Positions 9,830-18,369 of a stretch of 64,000 nt of DNA are shown one piece after another (within the stretch, counting starts at the first letter, position 1; every line of letters starts with the position of its first letter). The position numbers were made by a program, and so were the translations under genes. A model generated the notes under the pieces. The model saw only the letters and a list, made by a program, of their open reading frames with translations, did no database searches and had not been told where the DNA came from. The DNA comes from Inquilinus limosus MP06. Its GTDB lineage: Bacteria; Pseudomonadota; Alphaproteobacteria; DSM-16000; Inquilinaceae. The stretch spans positions 1 through 64,000 of the forward strand of contig NZ_JANX01000001.1 of assembly GCF_000767795.1 (NCBI RefSeq), in the 5' to 3' direction.

Positions 9830-10115
9830 CTATGACGATAAACGCCTTTTGGAATAGACGCTGCGGACCCGGGGGCGGTACCCGGCGCCTCCACCAAATC
9901 TCCGGTCGTGGACGGAGCGCGGGGGCGAAATAGGATCGACGCGTGTAGTAAAGGGAAGGTTTTCGTCCGGCATGGTTCCGCCGTTATCGGGCCATAGCAA
10001 TAGTTGCCAACGACAACTTTGCTGAGGTTCGCGCGGCTGCGTAAGCAGCTAAGCGTCCTCTCTCAATCCCTCGGCGGTTAGCCCCGTCGAGGTGGGGTCA
10101 GGGGCACCCAGCAAC
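9830..10115 (+). ncRNA. ssrA: tmRNA, circularly permuted two-piece form
   Basis: The acceptor piece comes first. Its 3' strand CGCCTCC (9886-9892), discriminator A and encoded CCA (9894-9896) pair over 7 bp, with one G-U, with GGGGGCG (9921-9927) that begins the coding piece (GGGGGCGAAATAGGATCGACG). The resume codon GCC is at 10006 and the tag frame runs to TAA at 10042-10044, giving ANDNFAEVRAAA after the charged alanine. Pseudoknot-like GC helices follow. Permutation with a processed spacer (about 9897-9920) is the known alphaproteobacterial arrangement. The outer ends are estimates. tmRNA rescues stalled ribosomes and tags proteins for ClpXP; sspB follows directly. Confidence 0.92.
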
Positions 10116-10214
10116 AGAACGCCCCGCTTCCTCCCCCTTGGAATGTCGGACTTGGGCGGCCGGGCGCCGCGTGTCTCCCTTTTCAACCCGCCGGCCCCGG
10201 TCTAGTGTGATCGG

Positions 10215-10703
10215 ATGGACGACGAACTCCGATACGACCGCATGGTCGAATCCGCCCTGCGGGGCGTGGTCAGGGAAGCCTTGGCCCAGGTGGCCGAGAA
10301 GGGGCTGCCGGGTGACCACCACTTCTACCTGACCTTCGTGACCAATCATCGAGGGGTCACGATTCCGGACTATCTGCGGCAGAAATACCCGCAGGAGATG
10401 ACGATCGTCCTGCAGCACCAGTTCTTCGGGCTGGAGGTGTGCGAGGACCGCTTCTCGGTCTCGCTCAGCTTCTCCAGCAAGACCGAGCGCCTGGTGATTC
10501 CGCTGGCCGCGATCACCACCTTCGCCGACCCGTCGGTCAACTTCGCCCTGCAGTTCCAGTCCGCGAAGGAGGGGGTGGAAGAGGAAGACGACGCCGCCGA
10601 GGCGGCGGAGGAACCGGCCGAAGCCGACGCCAAGATCGCGGCCGAGGCCGCACCGGCCGATGGCGCCAAGGTCGTGGCGCTGGACGCGTTCCGCAAGAAG
10701 TAG
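10215..10703 (+). CDS. sspB: SspB ClpXP adaptor, alphaproteobacterial type
   Basis: Encodes 162 residues: an N-terminal substrate-binding domain (LRYDRMVESALRGVVREAL ... HHFYLTFVTNHRGVTIPDYL ... LQHQFFGLEV), a long acidic Ala/Glu linker (about 120-148), and a short basic tail ending VVALDAFRKK that matches the ClpX-binding type of C-terminus. Known role: it tethers ssrA-tagged proteins and other substrates to ClpXP in the cytosol. It sits about 100 bp after the tmRNA gene on the same strand, which links the tag and the tag reader physically. Confidence 0.95.
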   Translation: MDDELRYDRMVESALRGVVREALAQVAEKGLPGDHHFYLTFVTNHRGVTIPDYLRQKYPQEMTIVLQHQFFGLEVCEDRFSVSLSFSSKTERLVIPLAAITTFADPSVNFALQFQSAKEGVEEEDDAAEAAEEPAEADAKIAAEAAPADGAKVVALDAFRKK

Positions 10704-10798
10704 CCGCGATACCCGGCAAACCTCGATGCCCGGTCTTGACTCACTGCCGTCCGGTCAAGCCGTCGAGGCTGTGGATGGAGGCCCTGTTCTCACCTTTT

Positions 10799-10892
10799 GT
10801 TGTCATTGCCGGGCTTGACCCGGCAACCCAGGGGCCACCAAGAACCGCTCTGGCCACCCCTGGATCCTCGGGCCAAGCCCGAGGATGACAAT
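10799..10892. repeat. Intergenic palindromic repeat, sspB/coq9 gap
   Basis: The 326-bp gap 10704-11029 holds no gene I can support. Within it, ttgtcattgccgggcttgac at the left end and a matching gaggatgacaa at the right end flank two internal GC-rich inverted repeats. A further degenerate arm (gccgggtcaagccgg) lies at about 10994-11010. The outline (TGTCATTGC ... ATGACA around a CCCAGGGG/CCCCTGG core) resembles the repeats at 18278 and 26903 but differs in the inner arms. Confidence 0.6.
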
Positions 10893-11029
10893 AAAGATCC
10901 GCGCGCTTCGATTGCGATTCTGTCTGAACCGTACAGCCGTGGTCCTGACCCGGGTATCCAGGAATTCCCGATGCTGCTCGGTGGGGCCTGAATCGCCGGG
11001 TCAAGCCGGTGATACAAGCCGTCCCGGAC

Positions 11030-11722
11030 CTATCCGGCCGTCGCCCCGCGCCCCTCGCGCAGCCGGGCGGCCAGCCGGAACGGCGCCTCGGCCAGGTCGC
11101 CCAGCCGCTTCAGCCCGGAGATCTGGCGGCCGAAGGCCAGCACCTCGCCGATACGGCGCTCGAGGAAGGCTTGCGTCGCCTCCTGCCCCTCCGACCGGTC
11201 GTCGAGCCAGACCAGCAGGGTCGAGGCGTAGACCCCGGCCAGCAGCCCTCGCTTGGTGTAGTAGTTGATGTCGGTCGACCGGTCGCCTGCCGCCCGCCAC
11301 ATCGCGTCGACGGTGCGGTGCAGCTGCTGCAGCCCGCGCCGCGACAGCGGCCGCAGCGCCCGCCGCGACAGGTCGCGCCGGACCGCGTCGCGGTAGGGCG
11401 CCAGCAGGCCCAGCCGCACGGTCACCGCCCGCGCGATCTTCTCGCGCACCCGCAGCCCGTCGAAAGCCTCGCCCTCCTCCGCCAACCGATCGAGCATCGC
11501 CCGATCGGCCCAGTCGTGGAGATGGTCCGCCAGCGCCGCGATTCCGCCGGGGAACAGGATGGCCGCCTCGTCGAGGCCGAATCCGGCATCCTCGGCGCCG
11601 AGCCGCAGGGCCTGCCGGGTCCAGCCGTCGAAGGCGACATGCGGCAGGACTGCCAGCAGCAGCGCGTCGCGCTCGCCCGCCAGGTCACCAGGGGTTCGAT
11701 CGTTCGGTGTCGGGTCGGTCAT
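11030..11722 (-). CDS. COQ9 family ubiquinone biosynthesis protein
   Basis: Encodes 230 residues with the family pattern: an N-terminal TetR-like helical part (LLLAVLPHVAFDGWT..AL), and the C-terminal block with DRSTDINYYTKRGLLAGVY followed by STLLVWLDDRSEG. COQ9 binds lipid and quinone intermediates and assists COQ7-type hydroxylation in ubiquinone synthesis. It begins 11 bp after the end of def on the same strand, so the two are probably co-transcribed in the order def-coq9. The family call rests on the conserved WRAAGDRSTDINYYTKR segment. Confidence 0.92.
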   Translation of the reverse strand: MTDPTPNDRTPGDLAGERDALLLAVLPHVAFDGWTRQALRLGAEDAGFGLDEAAILFPGGIAALADHLHDWADRAMLDRLAEEGEAFDGLRVREKIARAVTVRLGLLAPYRDAVRRDLSRRALRPLSRRGLQQLHRTVDAMWRAAGDRSTDINYYTKRGLLAGVYASTLLVWLDDRSEGQEATQAFLERRIGEVLAFGRQISGLKRLGDLAEAPFRLAARLREGRGATAG

Positions 11723-11733
11723 GATGCGTCCCT

Positions 11734-12267
11734 TCAGGCTCGGTCGGCGAGATGGCGGGCCTCGGCGTCGAGCGCCAGGTCGGCCAGGTCGCGCAGCCGG
11801 TCGAGATACAGCACGCCGTCGAGATGGTCGACCTCGTGCTGCACCACGCGGGCGTGCAGCCCCTCGGCCTCGCGCTCGATCACCTCGCCATCGAGGCCGA
11901 GGCCGCGATAAGCGATCCGGCGCCAGCGCGGCACCAGGCCGCGGAAGCCCGGGATCGACAGGCAGCCTTCGAGCCCCAGCGCTGTGTCGTCGCCCAGTGG
12001 CACGATCTCCGGATTGATCAGCACGGTGGGGCCCTCTGGCGCCGGCGGTTCGCCCTCCTCCTGCCGGCCGGGCGGCACCTCGAACACGATCAGCCGCAGT
12101 GGCCGATAGACCTGTGGCGCGGCGAGGCCGATGCCCGGCGCGTCCCGCATCGTCTCGATCATGTCGGCGGCCAGCCGTGCGATCTCCGGGTCGAGCGGGT
12201 CCGTCACCGGCTCGGCGATATGGCGCAGCACAGGGTGCCCCATGCCGGTGATCTTCAACAGAGTCAA
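11734..12267 (-). CDS. def: Peptide deformylase
   Basis: Encodes 177 residues and removes the N-formyl group from new proteins. All three motifs are intact: GIGLAAPQ, EGCLSIPG and HEVDHLDG (Cys and two His bind the metal, Glu is catalytic). The frame is open up to 12429, but the family normally begins just before KITGMGHPVLR. I chose the TTG at 12267 because AGGAGA lies 8 bases upstream and the encoded start (TLLKITGMG) fits the family. The 67 upstream bases run toward rpsU, which is divergent. It is followed closely by coq9. Confidence 0.92.
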   Translation of the reverse strand: MTLLKITGMGHPVLRHIAEPVTDPLDPEIARLAADMIETMRDAPGIGLAAPQVYRPLRLIVFEVPPGRQEEGEPPAPEGPTVLINPEIVPLGDDTALGLEGCLSIPGFRGLVPRWRRIAYRGLGLDGEVIEREAEGLHARVVQHEVDHLDGVLYLDRLRDLADLALDAEARHLADRA

Positions 12268-12403
12268 AGCCTTGTCTCCTGGCAAAACGGCCGGCCCTGA
12301 ATTACCCCGGCTTGGCAAGAAAAAAGTGACATGATACAAGACACACCCTGACAAACCCCTGTGCCGGCAATCGTTCCGGCGGTGAAAGGAGCTTTGACCG
12401 AAC

Positions 12404-12607
12404 GTGCAGGTCCATGTCCGCGACAACAACGTCGATCAGGCGCTGCGGGCGCTGAAGAAGAAGATGCAGCGCGAGGGCATCTTCCGGGAGATGAAGCTTC
12501 GTCGCAACTATGAGAAGCCGTCGGAGAAGCGGGCCCGCGAGCAGGCCGAGGCCGTGCGCCGTGCCCGCAAGATGCTGCGCAAGCGGCTCGAGCGCGAAGG
12601 CTTCTGA
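12404..12607 (+). CDS. rpsU: 30S ribosomal protein S21
   Basis: Encodes 67 residues with the full family pattern: [37 protein letters not shown] and a basic tail. The start codon is GTG (GTG CAG GTC CAT), confirmed by the invariant QVxVRDNN beginning. S21 binds the 30S platform near the mRNA exit and aids initiation. It is transcribed divergently from def and followed by a strong terminator. An AT-richer 136-bp region between the two genes must hold both promoters. Confidence 0.97.
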   Translation: MQVHVRDNNVDQALRALKKKMQREGIFREMKLRRNYEKPSEKRAREQAEAVRRARKMLRKRLEREGF

Positions 12608-12647
12608 CGACGCCCGTCCGCGGCCCGCCGCGGATGACTGACCGGAT

Positions 12648-12682
12648 AACCGCCGGAGGCCCCGCCTCGCGGCGGTTTTGTC
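12648..12682 (+). terminator. Rho-independent terminator after rpsU
   Basis: AACCGCC (12648-12654) pairs with GGCGGTT (12671-12677). An inner GAGGC/GCCTC extends the stem, and TTTTG follows. It lies 41 bp after the rpsU stop. Confidence 0.8.
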
Positions 12683-12806
12683 GTTCCGTGCCATGGCAGG
12701 GCGGCCCCGGCACCGACGAGTGATGTCATTCCCCGCACGGCTGATGTAGGAATCGGGTAAGGCGCCGCCCGCAGGGCGGCCGCCGGCAACGAAACCCGGG
12801 GGAAAC

Positions 12807-13928
12807 ATGCTCATCGGCGTGCCGAAGGAAATCAAAACCCACGAGTACCGTGTCGGCCTGACCCCGAGCTCCGTCCGCGAGCTGGTCCATCACGGTCACA
12901 GCGTCATCGTCCAGACCAATGCCGGCGCCGGGATCGATTTCGGCGACGACCGCTACCGCGCGGCGGGGGCGGAGATTGTGGCCTCCGCCCAGGAGATCTT
13001 CGACCGCGCCGAGATGGTGGTGAAGGTCAAGGAGCCGCAGCCCGACGAGTGCCGCATGCTGCGCCGCGGCCAGGTGCTGTTCACCTATCTGCATCTCGCA
13101 CCCGATCCGCGCCAGACCGAGCTGCTGATGAAGTCCGGCGCCGTCGCCATCGCCTATGAGACGGTGACCGACGCCCGCGGCGGCCTGCCGCTGCTGGCCC
13201 CGATGAGCGAGGTCGCCGGCCGGATGTCGATCCAGTGCGGCGCCCATTGCCTGGAGAAGATCCAGGGCGGCCGCGGCATGCTGCTGGGCGGCGTGCCCGG
13301 CGTGCCGGCGGCCAAGGTCGTCGTCCTCGGCGGCGGCGTGGTCGGCACCAACGCGGCGCGCATGGCGATGGGCCTCGAGGCCCATGTCACGGTAATCGAC
13401 AAGTCGCTGCAGCGGCTGAAGGAGCTGGACCTGCAGTTCGGCGCCGAGCTGAACACCATCTACTCGACCGTCGACGCGATCGAGGAGCATGTCACCGGCG
13501 CCGACCTGGTGATCGGGGCGGTGCTGGTGCCGGGCGCCGCGGCGCCGCGGTTGGTGACTCGCGCGATGATCGCGAAGATGAAGCCCGGCTCGGTGGTGGT
13601 CGATGTCGCCATCGACCAGGGCGGCTGCTTCGAGACGTCGAAGCCGACCACCCATGACAACCCGACCTATGTGGTCGACGGCGTGGTGCATTACTGCGTC
13701 GCCAACATGCCGGGCGGCGTGGCGCGGACCTCGACCTTCGCGCTGAACAACGCCACCCTGCCCTTCGCCCTGGCGCTGGCCGACAAGGGCTACCGCCGCG
13801 CCTGCCTGGACGACCCGCATCTGCGCGAGGGGCTGAACGTGCATTCCGGCCAGGTCACCAACAAGCCGGTGGCCGAGGCGCTGGGCCTGAACTACGTGCC
13901 GACCGAGGTGGTGCTGCGAGCGGCCTGA
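12807..13928 (+). CDS. ald: Alanine dehydrogenase
   Basis: Encodes 373 residues. Catalyses NAD-dependent interconversion of L-alanine with pyruvate and ammonia, in the cytosol. The N-terminus [20 protein letters not shown] is characteristic. Lys and His substrate residues lie in MVVKVKEPQ and YLHLAPD, and the Rossmann fold in [15 protein letters not shown]. The [20 protein letters not shown] stretch is diagnostic. Length is that of the family (about 371). A GGGGGAAAC ribosome site lies just upstream. The gene is monocistronic, ending in a strong terminator shared with the convergent gene. Confidence 0.97.
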   Translation: MLIGVPKEIKTHEYRVGLTPSSVRELVHHGHSVIVQTNAGAGIDFGDDRYRAAGAEIVASAQEIFDRAEMVVKVKEPQPDECRMLRRGQVLFTYLHLAPDPRQTELLMKSGAVAIAYETVTDARGGLPLLAPMSEVAGRMSIQCGAHCLEKIQGGRGMLLGGVPGVPAAKVVVLGGGVVGTNAARMAMGLEAHVTVIDKSLQRLKELDLQFGAELNTIYSTVDAIEEHVTGADLVIGAVLVPGAAAPRLVTRAMIAKMKPGSVVVDVAIDQGGCFETSKPTTHDNPTYVVDGVVHYCVANMPGGVARTSTFALNNATLPFALALADKGYRRACLDDPHLREGLNVHSGQVTNKPVAEALGLNYVPTEVVLRAA

Positions 13929-13950
13929 GCCGGCGCCATGCATGAACCAG

Positions 13951-13981
13951 GGCCGCCGGAGCGATCCGGCGGCCTCTTCTT
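13951..13981. terminator. Bidirectional terminator between ald and the convergent dehydrogenase
   Basis: A perfect 10-bp stem: GGCCGCCGGA (13951-13960), loop GCGA, TCCGGCGGCC (13965-13974), then TCTTCTTTT on the plus strand. The minus side is less T-rich. Confidence 0.85.
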
Positions 13982-13982
13982 T

Positions 13983-15257
13983 TCACCAGTTCGCCAGCGA
14001 CTCCCGCAGGATCCGCTCCAGATCGGCCGGCCCGACCGGCTTGGGCGCGCCGACCAGCAGCCGCTGCTGCTTCAACGCCCCCTCGACCAGGGCCGGGATG
14101 TCGGCCTCGCCATAGCCCAGCGCGGCGATGCCGCTGGGCGCCCCGACCTCCCGCATCAGCGCGATCAGCGCTTTGGGCAGGCTGTCCGGCCCAGGATCCT
14201 CGACCCGACGGCCGGCCAGCAGTTCCGCCGCCCGGATGTGCTTCTCCGGCGCCGAATCGAAGGTGAAGCGGAACGCCGCCGGCGAGGTCACGATCACCGA
14301 ATAGCCATGCGGCACGAAGGCGTGGTCGCGGCTGTAGCCCTCGGCGTGGAACACATGCTTCAGCCCGGCGATCGGATAGGCGCAGGCGTGCGGGATGTGG
14401 ACCCCGGCGGTGCCGAAGCCGATCCCGGCCATGGTCGCGCCCAGCATCATCGTGCCGCGCGCCTCCAGGTCATCGCCGCTGGCCACCGCCCGGGTCAGAT
14501 AGCGGCCGCCGAACTCGATCGCCCGCAGCGACCACAGGTCGGCCACCGGGTTGCTGCCCTGGTAGGGCGGCCGGTCGTCCGGCGTGGCCGGGCGCGGCCG
14601 CGCATCGAAGGGCTTGGAGATGTAGGATTCGACCGCGTGGCAGACGACGTCGAGCCCGGCCGAGGCGGTGACGCCGGCCGGGGTGGTGCGCGCCAGCTCC
14701 GGGTCCACCAGCGCCAGGCTGGGGCGGATGTACCGGTGCGAGATGCCGGTCTTCAGCTTGAGGTCGGGGATGTCGAGGATGGCGACCGTCGTCGCCTCCG
14801 ACCCCGAGCCCGAGGTGGTCGGCACCGCCACCAGCGGGAACAGCGGTCCCGGCGGCTTGCGCCCGCCGCCGATCGGCGCGTTGACATAGTCCATGATCGC
14901 GCCGCCATGGCGCTTGATCAGGTTGGCGACCTTGGCGGTGTCGATGGTCGACCCGCCGCCCAGCGCGACGAAGCCGTCGACCTCCGCCGCCAGCGCGACC
15001 TCGGCCGCCAGTTCCAGCGACTCCAGGGTCGGCTCGACCGCGATGCGCTCGAACCGGGTCACGCCGATGCCGGCGCGCTGGATGATGCCGATCACCCGAT
15101 CGACCAGCTTGAAGTCGTGCAGCGCCGGGTCGGCGACGAGCAGGACGCGGGAGACGCCGAGGCGCTTCAGCTCCCACCCCAGCTCCTCGACCGCGCCGGC
15201 GCCGAACTTCAGCGGCGCCGCCTCGATGGTGAAGATGCTTTCGAGGGATTCGGTCAC
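13983..15257 (-). CDS. Iron-containing alcohol dehydrogenase, hydroxyacid-oxoacid transhydrogenase (ADHFE1)-like
   Basis: Encodes 424 residues with the type III Fe-ADH layout: an N-terminal NAD domain with FVALGGGSTIDTAKVANL, then AVPTTSGSGSEATTVAI, SAGLDVVCHAVESYISKP, and the metal site AGVHIPHACAYPIAG plus a later His in FVPHGYSV. The stretch with PYQGSNPVADLWS and DDLEARGTMMLGATMAGIGFG closely follows the eukaryotic ADHFE1 pattern as I remember it. That enzyme moves reducing equivalents between 4-hydroxybutyrate and 2-oxoglutarate. Substrate here is inference. It starts 8 bp after the nucleoside hydrolase ends, so the two form an operon. Confidence 0.88.
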   Translation of the reverse strand: MTESLESIFTIEAAPLKFGAGAVEELGWELKRLGVSRVLLVADPALHDFKLVDRVIGIIQRAGIGVTRFERIAVEPTLESLELAAEVALAAEVDGFVALGGGSTIDTAKVANLIKRHGGAIMDYVNAPIGGGRKPPGPLFPLVAVPTTSGSGSEATTVAILDIPDLKLKTGISHRYIRPSLALVDPELARTTPAGVTASAGLDVVCHAVESYISKPFDARPRPATPDDRPPYQGSNPVADLWSLRAIEFGGRYLTRAVASGDDLEARGTMMLGATMAGIGFGTAGVHIPHACAYPIAGLKHVFHAEGYSRDHAFVPHGYSVIVTSPAAFRFTFDSAPEKHIRAAELLAGRRVEDPGPDSLPKALIALMREVGAPSGIAALGYGEADIPALVEGALKQQRLLVGAPKPVGPADLERILRESLANW

Positions 15258-15264
15258 GCCCGCC

Positions 15265-16227
15265 TCACACCCGCTGCAGCGCCTGGTAGATCAGCTCGAA
15301 GAAGCCGTCGGCGTCGATGTCGCGCAGCACGTGGCAGTTCTTCGGCTTCTTGTCCGGGCGGTTCCATTTCGCGGCCATGTCCCACCAGTCGACCACCGTC
15401 ATGCCCAGCGTGTGCTCGCCCGCCAGCTCGACCGCCACATGGCAGTCGCGGCCGCCGAACAGCTCCGGCCGCAGCAGATAGGCGATGACGCAGGGGTCGT
15501 GCAGCGGACCGCCGGCGGTGCCGTAGCGCTCCATGTCGAAGCGCTCGTAGAAATCCAGCATGCCGTGGACGCTCTTGGCCACCGGCGTGCCCAGCGCCGC
15601 CACCTTGTCCAGCCAGGCGCGGGAGATCAGCGCCTTGTGGGTGACGTCCAGCGGCACCATGGTCAGCTTGATGCCGCTGGTCAGCACCACATGCGCGGCG
15701 TGCGGGTCGACATAGATGTTGAACTCGGCCGCCGGGGTGGTGTTGCCGCCCTCGAAGAAGCCGCCGCCCATGAACACGATCTCGCGGATGCGCGGCGCGA
15801 TCTTCGGCTCGCGCACCAGCGCCGCGGCGATGTTGGTCAGCGGCCCCAACGGGCACAGCGTATAGGTGCCCTCCGGCGCCGCCATGATCGTGTCGACGAT
15901 CCAGTCGACCGCATGGCCGGGGACCGGCCTGGTCGTGGGGTCCGGCAGGCCGGAGCCGTCGAGCCCGGTCTTGCCGTGCACCGCCTCGGCGGTAACCAGC
16001 GGGCGCACCAGGGGGCGGATCGATCCCTGGACCACCGGGATGTCGCTGCGCCCGGCCAGCTCGCACAGCTTCAGCGCATTGGCGGTGGTCAGGTGCAGCG
16101 GCACGTTGCCGGCGACGGTGGTCAGGCCGGCGATCTCCAGCTCCGGCGAGCCCATCGCCAGCAGGATGGCGATGGCGTCGTCCTGGCCCGGATCGGTGTC
16201 GATGATGATGCGCCTGGTCTCCGCCAT
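15265..16227 (-). CDS. Inosine-uridine preferring nucleoside hydrolase family
   Basis: Encodes 320 residues. The N-terminal calcium-binding motif DTDPGQDDAIAIL is intact, followed by GLTTVAGNVPLHLTTANALKL. VFMGGGFFEGGNTTPAAEFN supplies the substrate-site residues, and HDPCVIAYLL comes near the C-terminus. These enzymes cleave the N-glycosidic bond of ribonucleosides. The ATG has GGGGAGG 5-9 bases upstream. It is the first gene of a pair with the Fe-dependent dehydrogenase; the pairing gives no obvious pathway, so specificity is uncertain. Confidence 0.93.
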   Translation of the reverse strand: MAETRRIIIDTDPGQDDAIAILLAMGSPELEIAGLTTVAGNVPLHLTTANALKLCELAGRSDIPVVQGSIRPLVRPLVTAEAVHGKTGLDGSGLPDPTTRPVPGHAVDWIVDTIMAAPEGTYTLCPLGPLTNIAAALVREPKIAPRIREIVFMGGGFFEGGNTTPAAEFNIYVDPHAAHVVLTSGIKLTMVPLDVTHKALISRAWLDKVAALGTPVAKSVHGMLDFYERFDMERYGTAGGPLHDPCVIAYLLRPELFGGRDCHVAVELAGEHTLGMTVVDWWDMAAKWNRPDKKPKNCHVLRDIDADGFFELIYQALQRV

Positions 16228-16306
16228 CGCGGCCTCCCCTTCGGAACTCTCTCGGGAGGCTGGCTAGCACCGCGACGCGGCGGCGTACAGGGGCTGCGGA
16301 GCGGCG

Positions 16307-16510
16307 CTACTCGGCGGCCAGCAGAACCGGCGCCACGTCGTCCTGCTCGCGGCTGGCCTCGTGCACCATCCGGCGGATGGCGGTGACGCATTTGCCGCAT
16401 TGGGGGGAGCAGCCGAGCCCGGCATAGACCTGACCCGCATTCTTCGCCCCGGCATCCACGGCACACCGGACCTGGGTGTCGTTCAGGGCGTTGCAGATGC
16501 AGATATACAT
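16307..16510 (-). CDS. bfd: Bacterioferritin-associated ferredoxin
   Basis: Encodes 67 residues. Cysteines in MYICICNALND (CxC) and GCSPQCGKCV (Cx2C) form the four-Cys [2Fe-2S] site of the BFD fold. Known role: it delivers electrons to bacterioferritin to release stored iron. No bfr is adjacent here. A Fur-like operator overlaps the probable promoter at 16541-16569, consistent with induction when iron is short. Confidence 0.93.
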   Translation of the reverse strand: MYICICNALNDTQVRCAVDAGAKNAGQVYAGLGCSPQCGKCVTAIRRMVHEASREQDDVAPVLLAAE

Positions 16511-16540
16511 GCGTCGGCGGGCTCCGGTGTGGTCCGCCGG

Positions 16541-16570
16541 ATTTAGATGAGATTGCGAATGAGTGTCAAT
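16541..16570 (-). promoter_or_regulatory. Candidate bfd promoter with Fur-type box
   Basis: On the minus strand TTGACA (16569-16564) is followed 17 bases later by a weak -10, CTAAAT. The spacer CTCATTCGCAATCTCAT is dyad-like and resembles the imperfect Fur box of alphaproteobacteria. It lies about 30 bp upstream of the bfd start. The match is by eye only. Confidence 0.4.
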
Positions 16571-16577
16571 AGGCGCT

Positions 16578-17201
16578 CTATCCTGCCCGCGATGCCGCCC
16601 GTGCGGCGCGAAGGCGCAGCGCGGTGAGGATGGCGAAGAATGGCCCGCCGATCGCGGCGCCGATCAGGATATAGGGGAACAGCCCGAACCAGGCCGCCGG
16701 CGCGAACAGGTAGAGGGCGTCGTCGAAGTCGAAGCCGAGGATGCCGACATAGGCCTTGGTCTCGACTGCCCCCGCCGCCTCCAGCTTCGCCGACAGGATC
16801 GACGCCGCCAGCACCCCGGCGCTGGCCAGTAGGCCCAGCAGCGGCCCGGCCTCGCCCAGCCAGCTGGTGCGCAGGCCGATGCCGATCGCCAGGAACATCA
16901 GCGCGTTGACCGAGAGGTCGCAGATCGTGTCGTAGAGATGACCGAAGGGCGAGGAGCTGTTGCCGAGCCGCGCCAGCTCGCCATCCGCCCGGTCCAGCAG
17001 GCAGGAGACCAGCCAGATCACCCCGCCCCAGACGGTCCAGCTCTCGTCGCCGACGGCGAAGGCGGCGCAGCTGGCCAGGCCGGTGATGAGGCGCGCCGTG
17101 GTCAGGTGGTTCGGCGTGACCCGGGTGCCGACCAGGGGCCGGACCATCATCCGGGTCAGGCGATGGGTCCAGGAGGTGTGGGGCTGGGTGTAGATCGACA
17201 T
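16578..17201 (-). CDS. CDP-alcohol phosphatidyltransferase family membrane protein
   Basis: Encodes 207 residues from the ATG at 17201. The catalytic signature DGx2ARx8Gx3Dx3D is intact (DGELARLGNSSSPFGHLYD, then TICD), after RVTPNHLTTARLI. Five or six hydrophobic helices follow. The family transfers a phosphoalcohol between CDP-linked and free alcohol substrates at the inner membrane; the specific substrates cannot be read from sequence. Its ATG overlaps the stop of the upstream gene (TGATG), so translation is probably coupled to the flippase-like partner. Confidence 0.88.
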   Translation of the reverse strand: MSIYTQPHTSWTHRLTRMMVRPLVGTRVTPNHLTTARLITGLASCAAFAVGDESWTVWGGVIWLVSCLLDRADGELARLGNSSSPFGHLYDTICDLSVNALMFLAIGIGLRTSWLGEAGPLLGLLASAGVLAASILSAKLEAAGAVETKAYVGILGFDFDDALYLFAPAAWFGLFPYILIGAAIGGPFFAILTALRLRAARAASRAG

Positions 17202-18229
17202 CAGGAGGCTTGCTCGCGTGCGATATCCGGCGCCCGCAGCAGGCGCCGGCCTTCGATGAGGTACCAGATCAGGAGCGCCGGCGCATGCAGCAGCAGCTCG
17301 CGGATGCGCTTGACCAGCGCCACCGACAAGGCGAGTTCCGGCGGCAGGCCGAACATCACGCCCAGCGCCAGGATGCTGCCGTCCTGGATGCCGAGCGCGC
17401 CCGGCACCAGGAAGGCCGCGGTGCGGACGGCCTGGCCGATGCTCTCCATCACCAGCGCCTCGGCGAAGCCGATATCGGCGCCCAGCACATGCAGCGCCAG
17501 CCAGACCTCGCCGGCGCCGCACACCCAGGAGGCGAGATGCAGGGCAGCCGCCCGGGCCATGGCGCCGCGGTCGCGATAGATCGCCAGCACCGTGTCGTGC
17601 AGGCCGGAGAGCGAGTTCAGCGCCGGCCAGTCGAACTCCCGGGCGATGCGGCCCAGCAGCTTTTCGAACAGCCGGAACATGCCCCAGCGCTGCGCCAGGA
17701 TGAAGCCGAGGCCCATCAGCACGGCGATGCCGAGGCCGATCGCGGCCCAGCCCAGCGCGTCGCCGCCGCCGATCGCGATCAGCACCACCAGGCCGATGGC
17801 GAAGAACAGGATCTGGGTCAGGAATTCCAGGGTCAGGTCGACCAGCATGCCGGCGCCGGCCGGCAGCGTGCCGGCCCCGTGCAGCGCCAGCACCCGGGCG
17901 CCCAGCACATTGCCGCCAACCTGGGCTACCGGCAGCACGGCATTGGCCGATTCCCGCACCAGCCGCGCCCACAGGAAGATGCCGGGCCCGGCCGGCCACA
18001 GCGGCCGCATCGCCTCGCGCCACCCCAGCGCCGAGCAACCCATCGCCAGAAAATGTGAGGCGACCACCAGCAGGATGCCGCCGCTGGCGCCGAGCAGCAG
18101 CTTGAGCACCGCATCGGCGTTCTGTGCGGCGACCAGCCAGATGATGGCGCACAGCCCGGCCAGCCCGACCACGGCCGTGACAATCCTGATCGCAGGCCGG
18201 TTCATGCGCGCCCCCGCCCCGGAGCGCAT
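17201..18229 (-). CDS. Lysylphosphatidylglycerol synthase TM-region / UPF0104 (HpnL-like) membrane protein
   Basis: Encodes 342 residues with eight or so predicted membrane helices. Family marks are RLVRESANAVLPVAQVGGN, GSLAIGLVVLI-type helices, and MESIGQAVRTAAFLVPGALGIQDG. It has no aminoacyl-transferase domain. Such stand-alone proteins are linked to lipid or polyprenyl-linked transport, for example hopanoid HpnL. ATG 18229 has GGGAG close by; ATG 18205 (MNRPAIRI) is an alternative start. Coupled by a TGATG overlap to a CDP-alcohol phosphatidyltransferase, which suggests a two-gene membrane-lipid function. Confidence 0.85.
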   Translation of the reverse strand: MRSGAGARMNRPAIRIVTAVVGLAGLCAIIWLVAAQNADAVLKLLLGASGGILLVVASHFLAMGCSALGWREAMRPLWPAGPGIFLWARLVRESANAVLPVAQVGGNVLGARVLALHGAGTLPAGAGMLVDLTLEFLTQILFFAIGLVVLIAIGGGDALGWAAIGLGIAVLMGLGFILAQRWGMFRLFEKLLGRIAREFDWPALNSLSGLHDTVLAIYRDRGAMARAAALHLASWVCGAGEVWLALHVLGADIGFAEALVMESIGQAVRTAAFLVPGALGIQDGSILALGVMFGLPPELALSVALVKRIRELLLHAPALLIWYLIEGRRLLRAPDIAREQAS

Positions 18230-18277
18230 GGCCTCTCCCGCCTGGCGAGAGAGGTCCTTTCACCGAGCCTTTCCCTC

Positions 18278-18369
18278 ACCGTCATTGCGAGGAGGCGAAG
18301 CCGACGAAGCAATCCAGGGGTCAGCGCGAACCGGCCCCTGGATTGCTTCGCTGCGCTCGCAATGACGGT
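18278..18369. repeat. Intergenic palindromic repeat, copy A
   Basis: The arms start ACCGTCATTGCGAG and end CTCGCAATGACGGT. Inner arms GAAGCAATCCAGGGG and CCCCTGGATTGCTTC surround a short centre. It is nearly identical to copy B at 26903. It lies in the 472-bp gap 18230-18701, which otherwise holds the promoter region of the ABC ATPase and no gene I can support. Confidence 0.85.
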
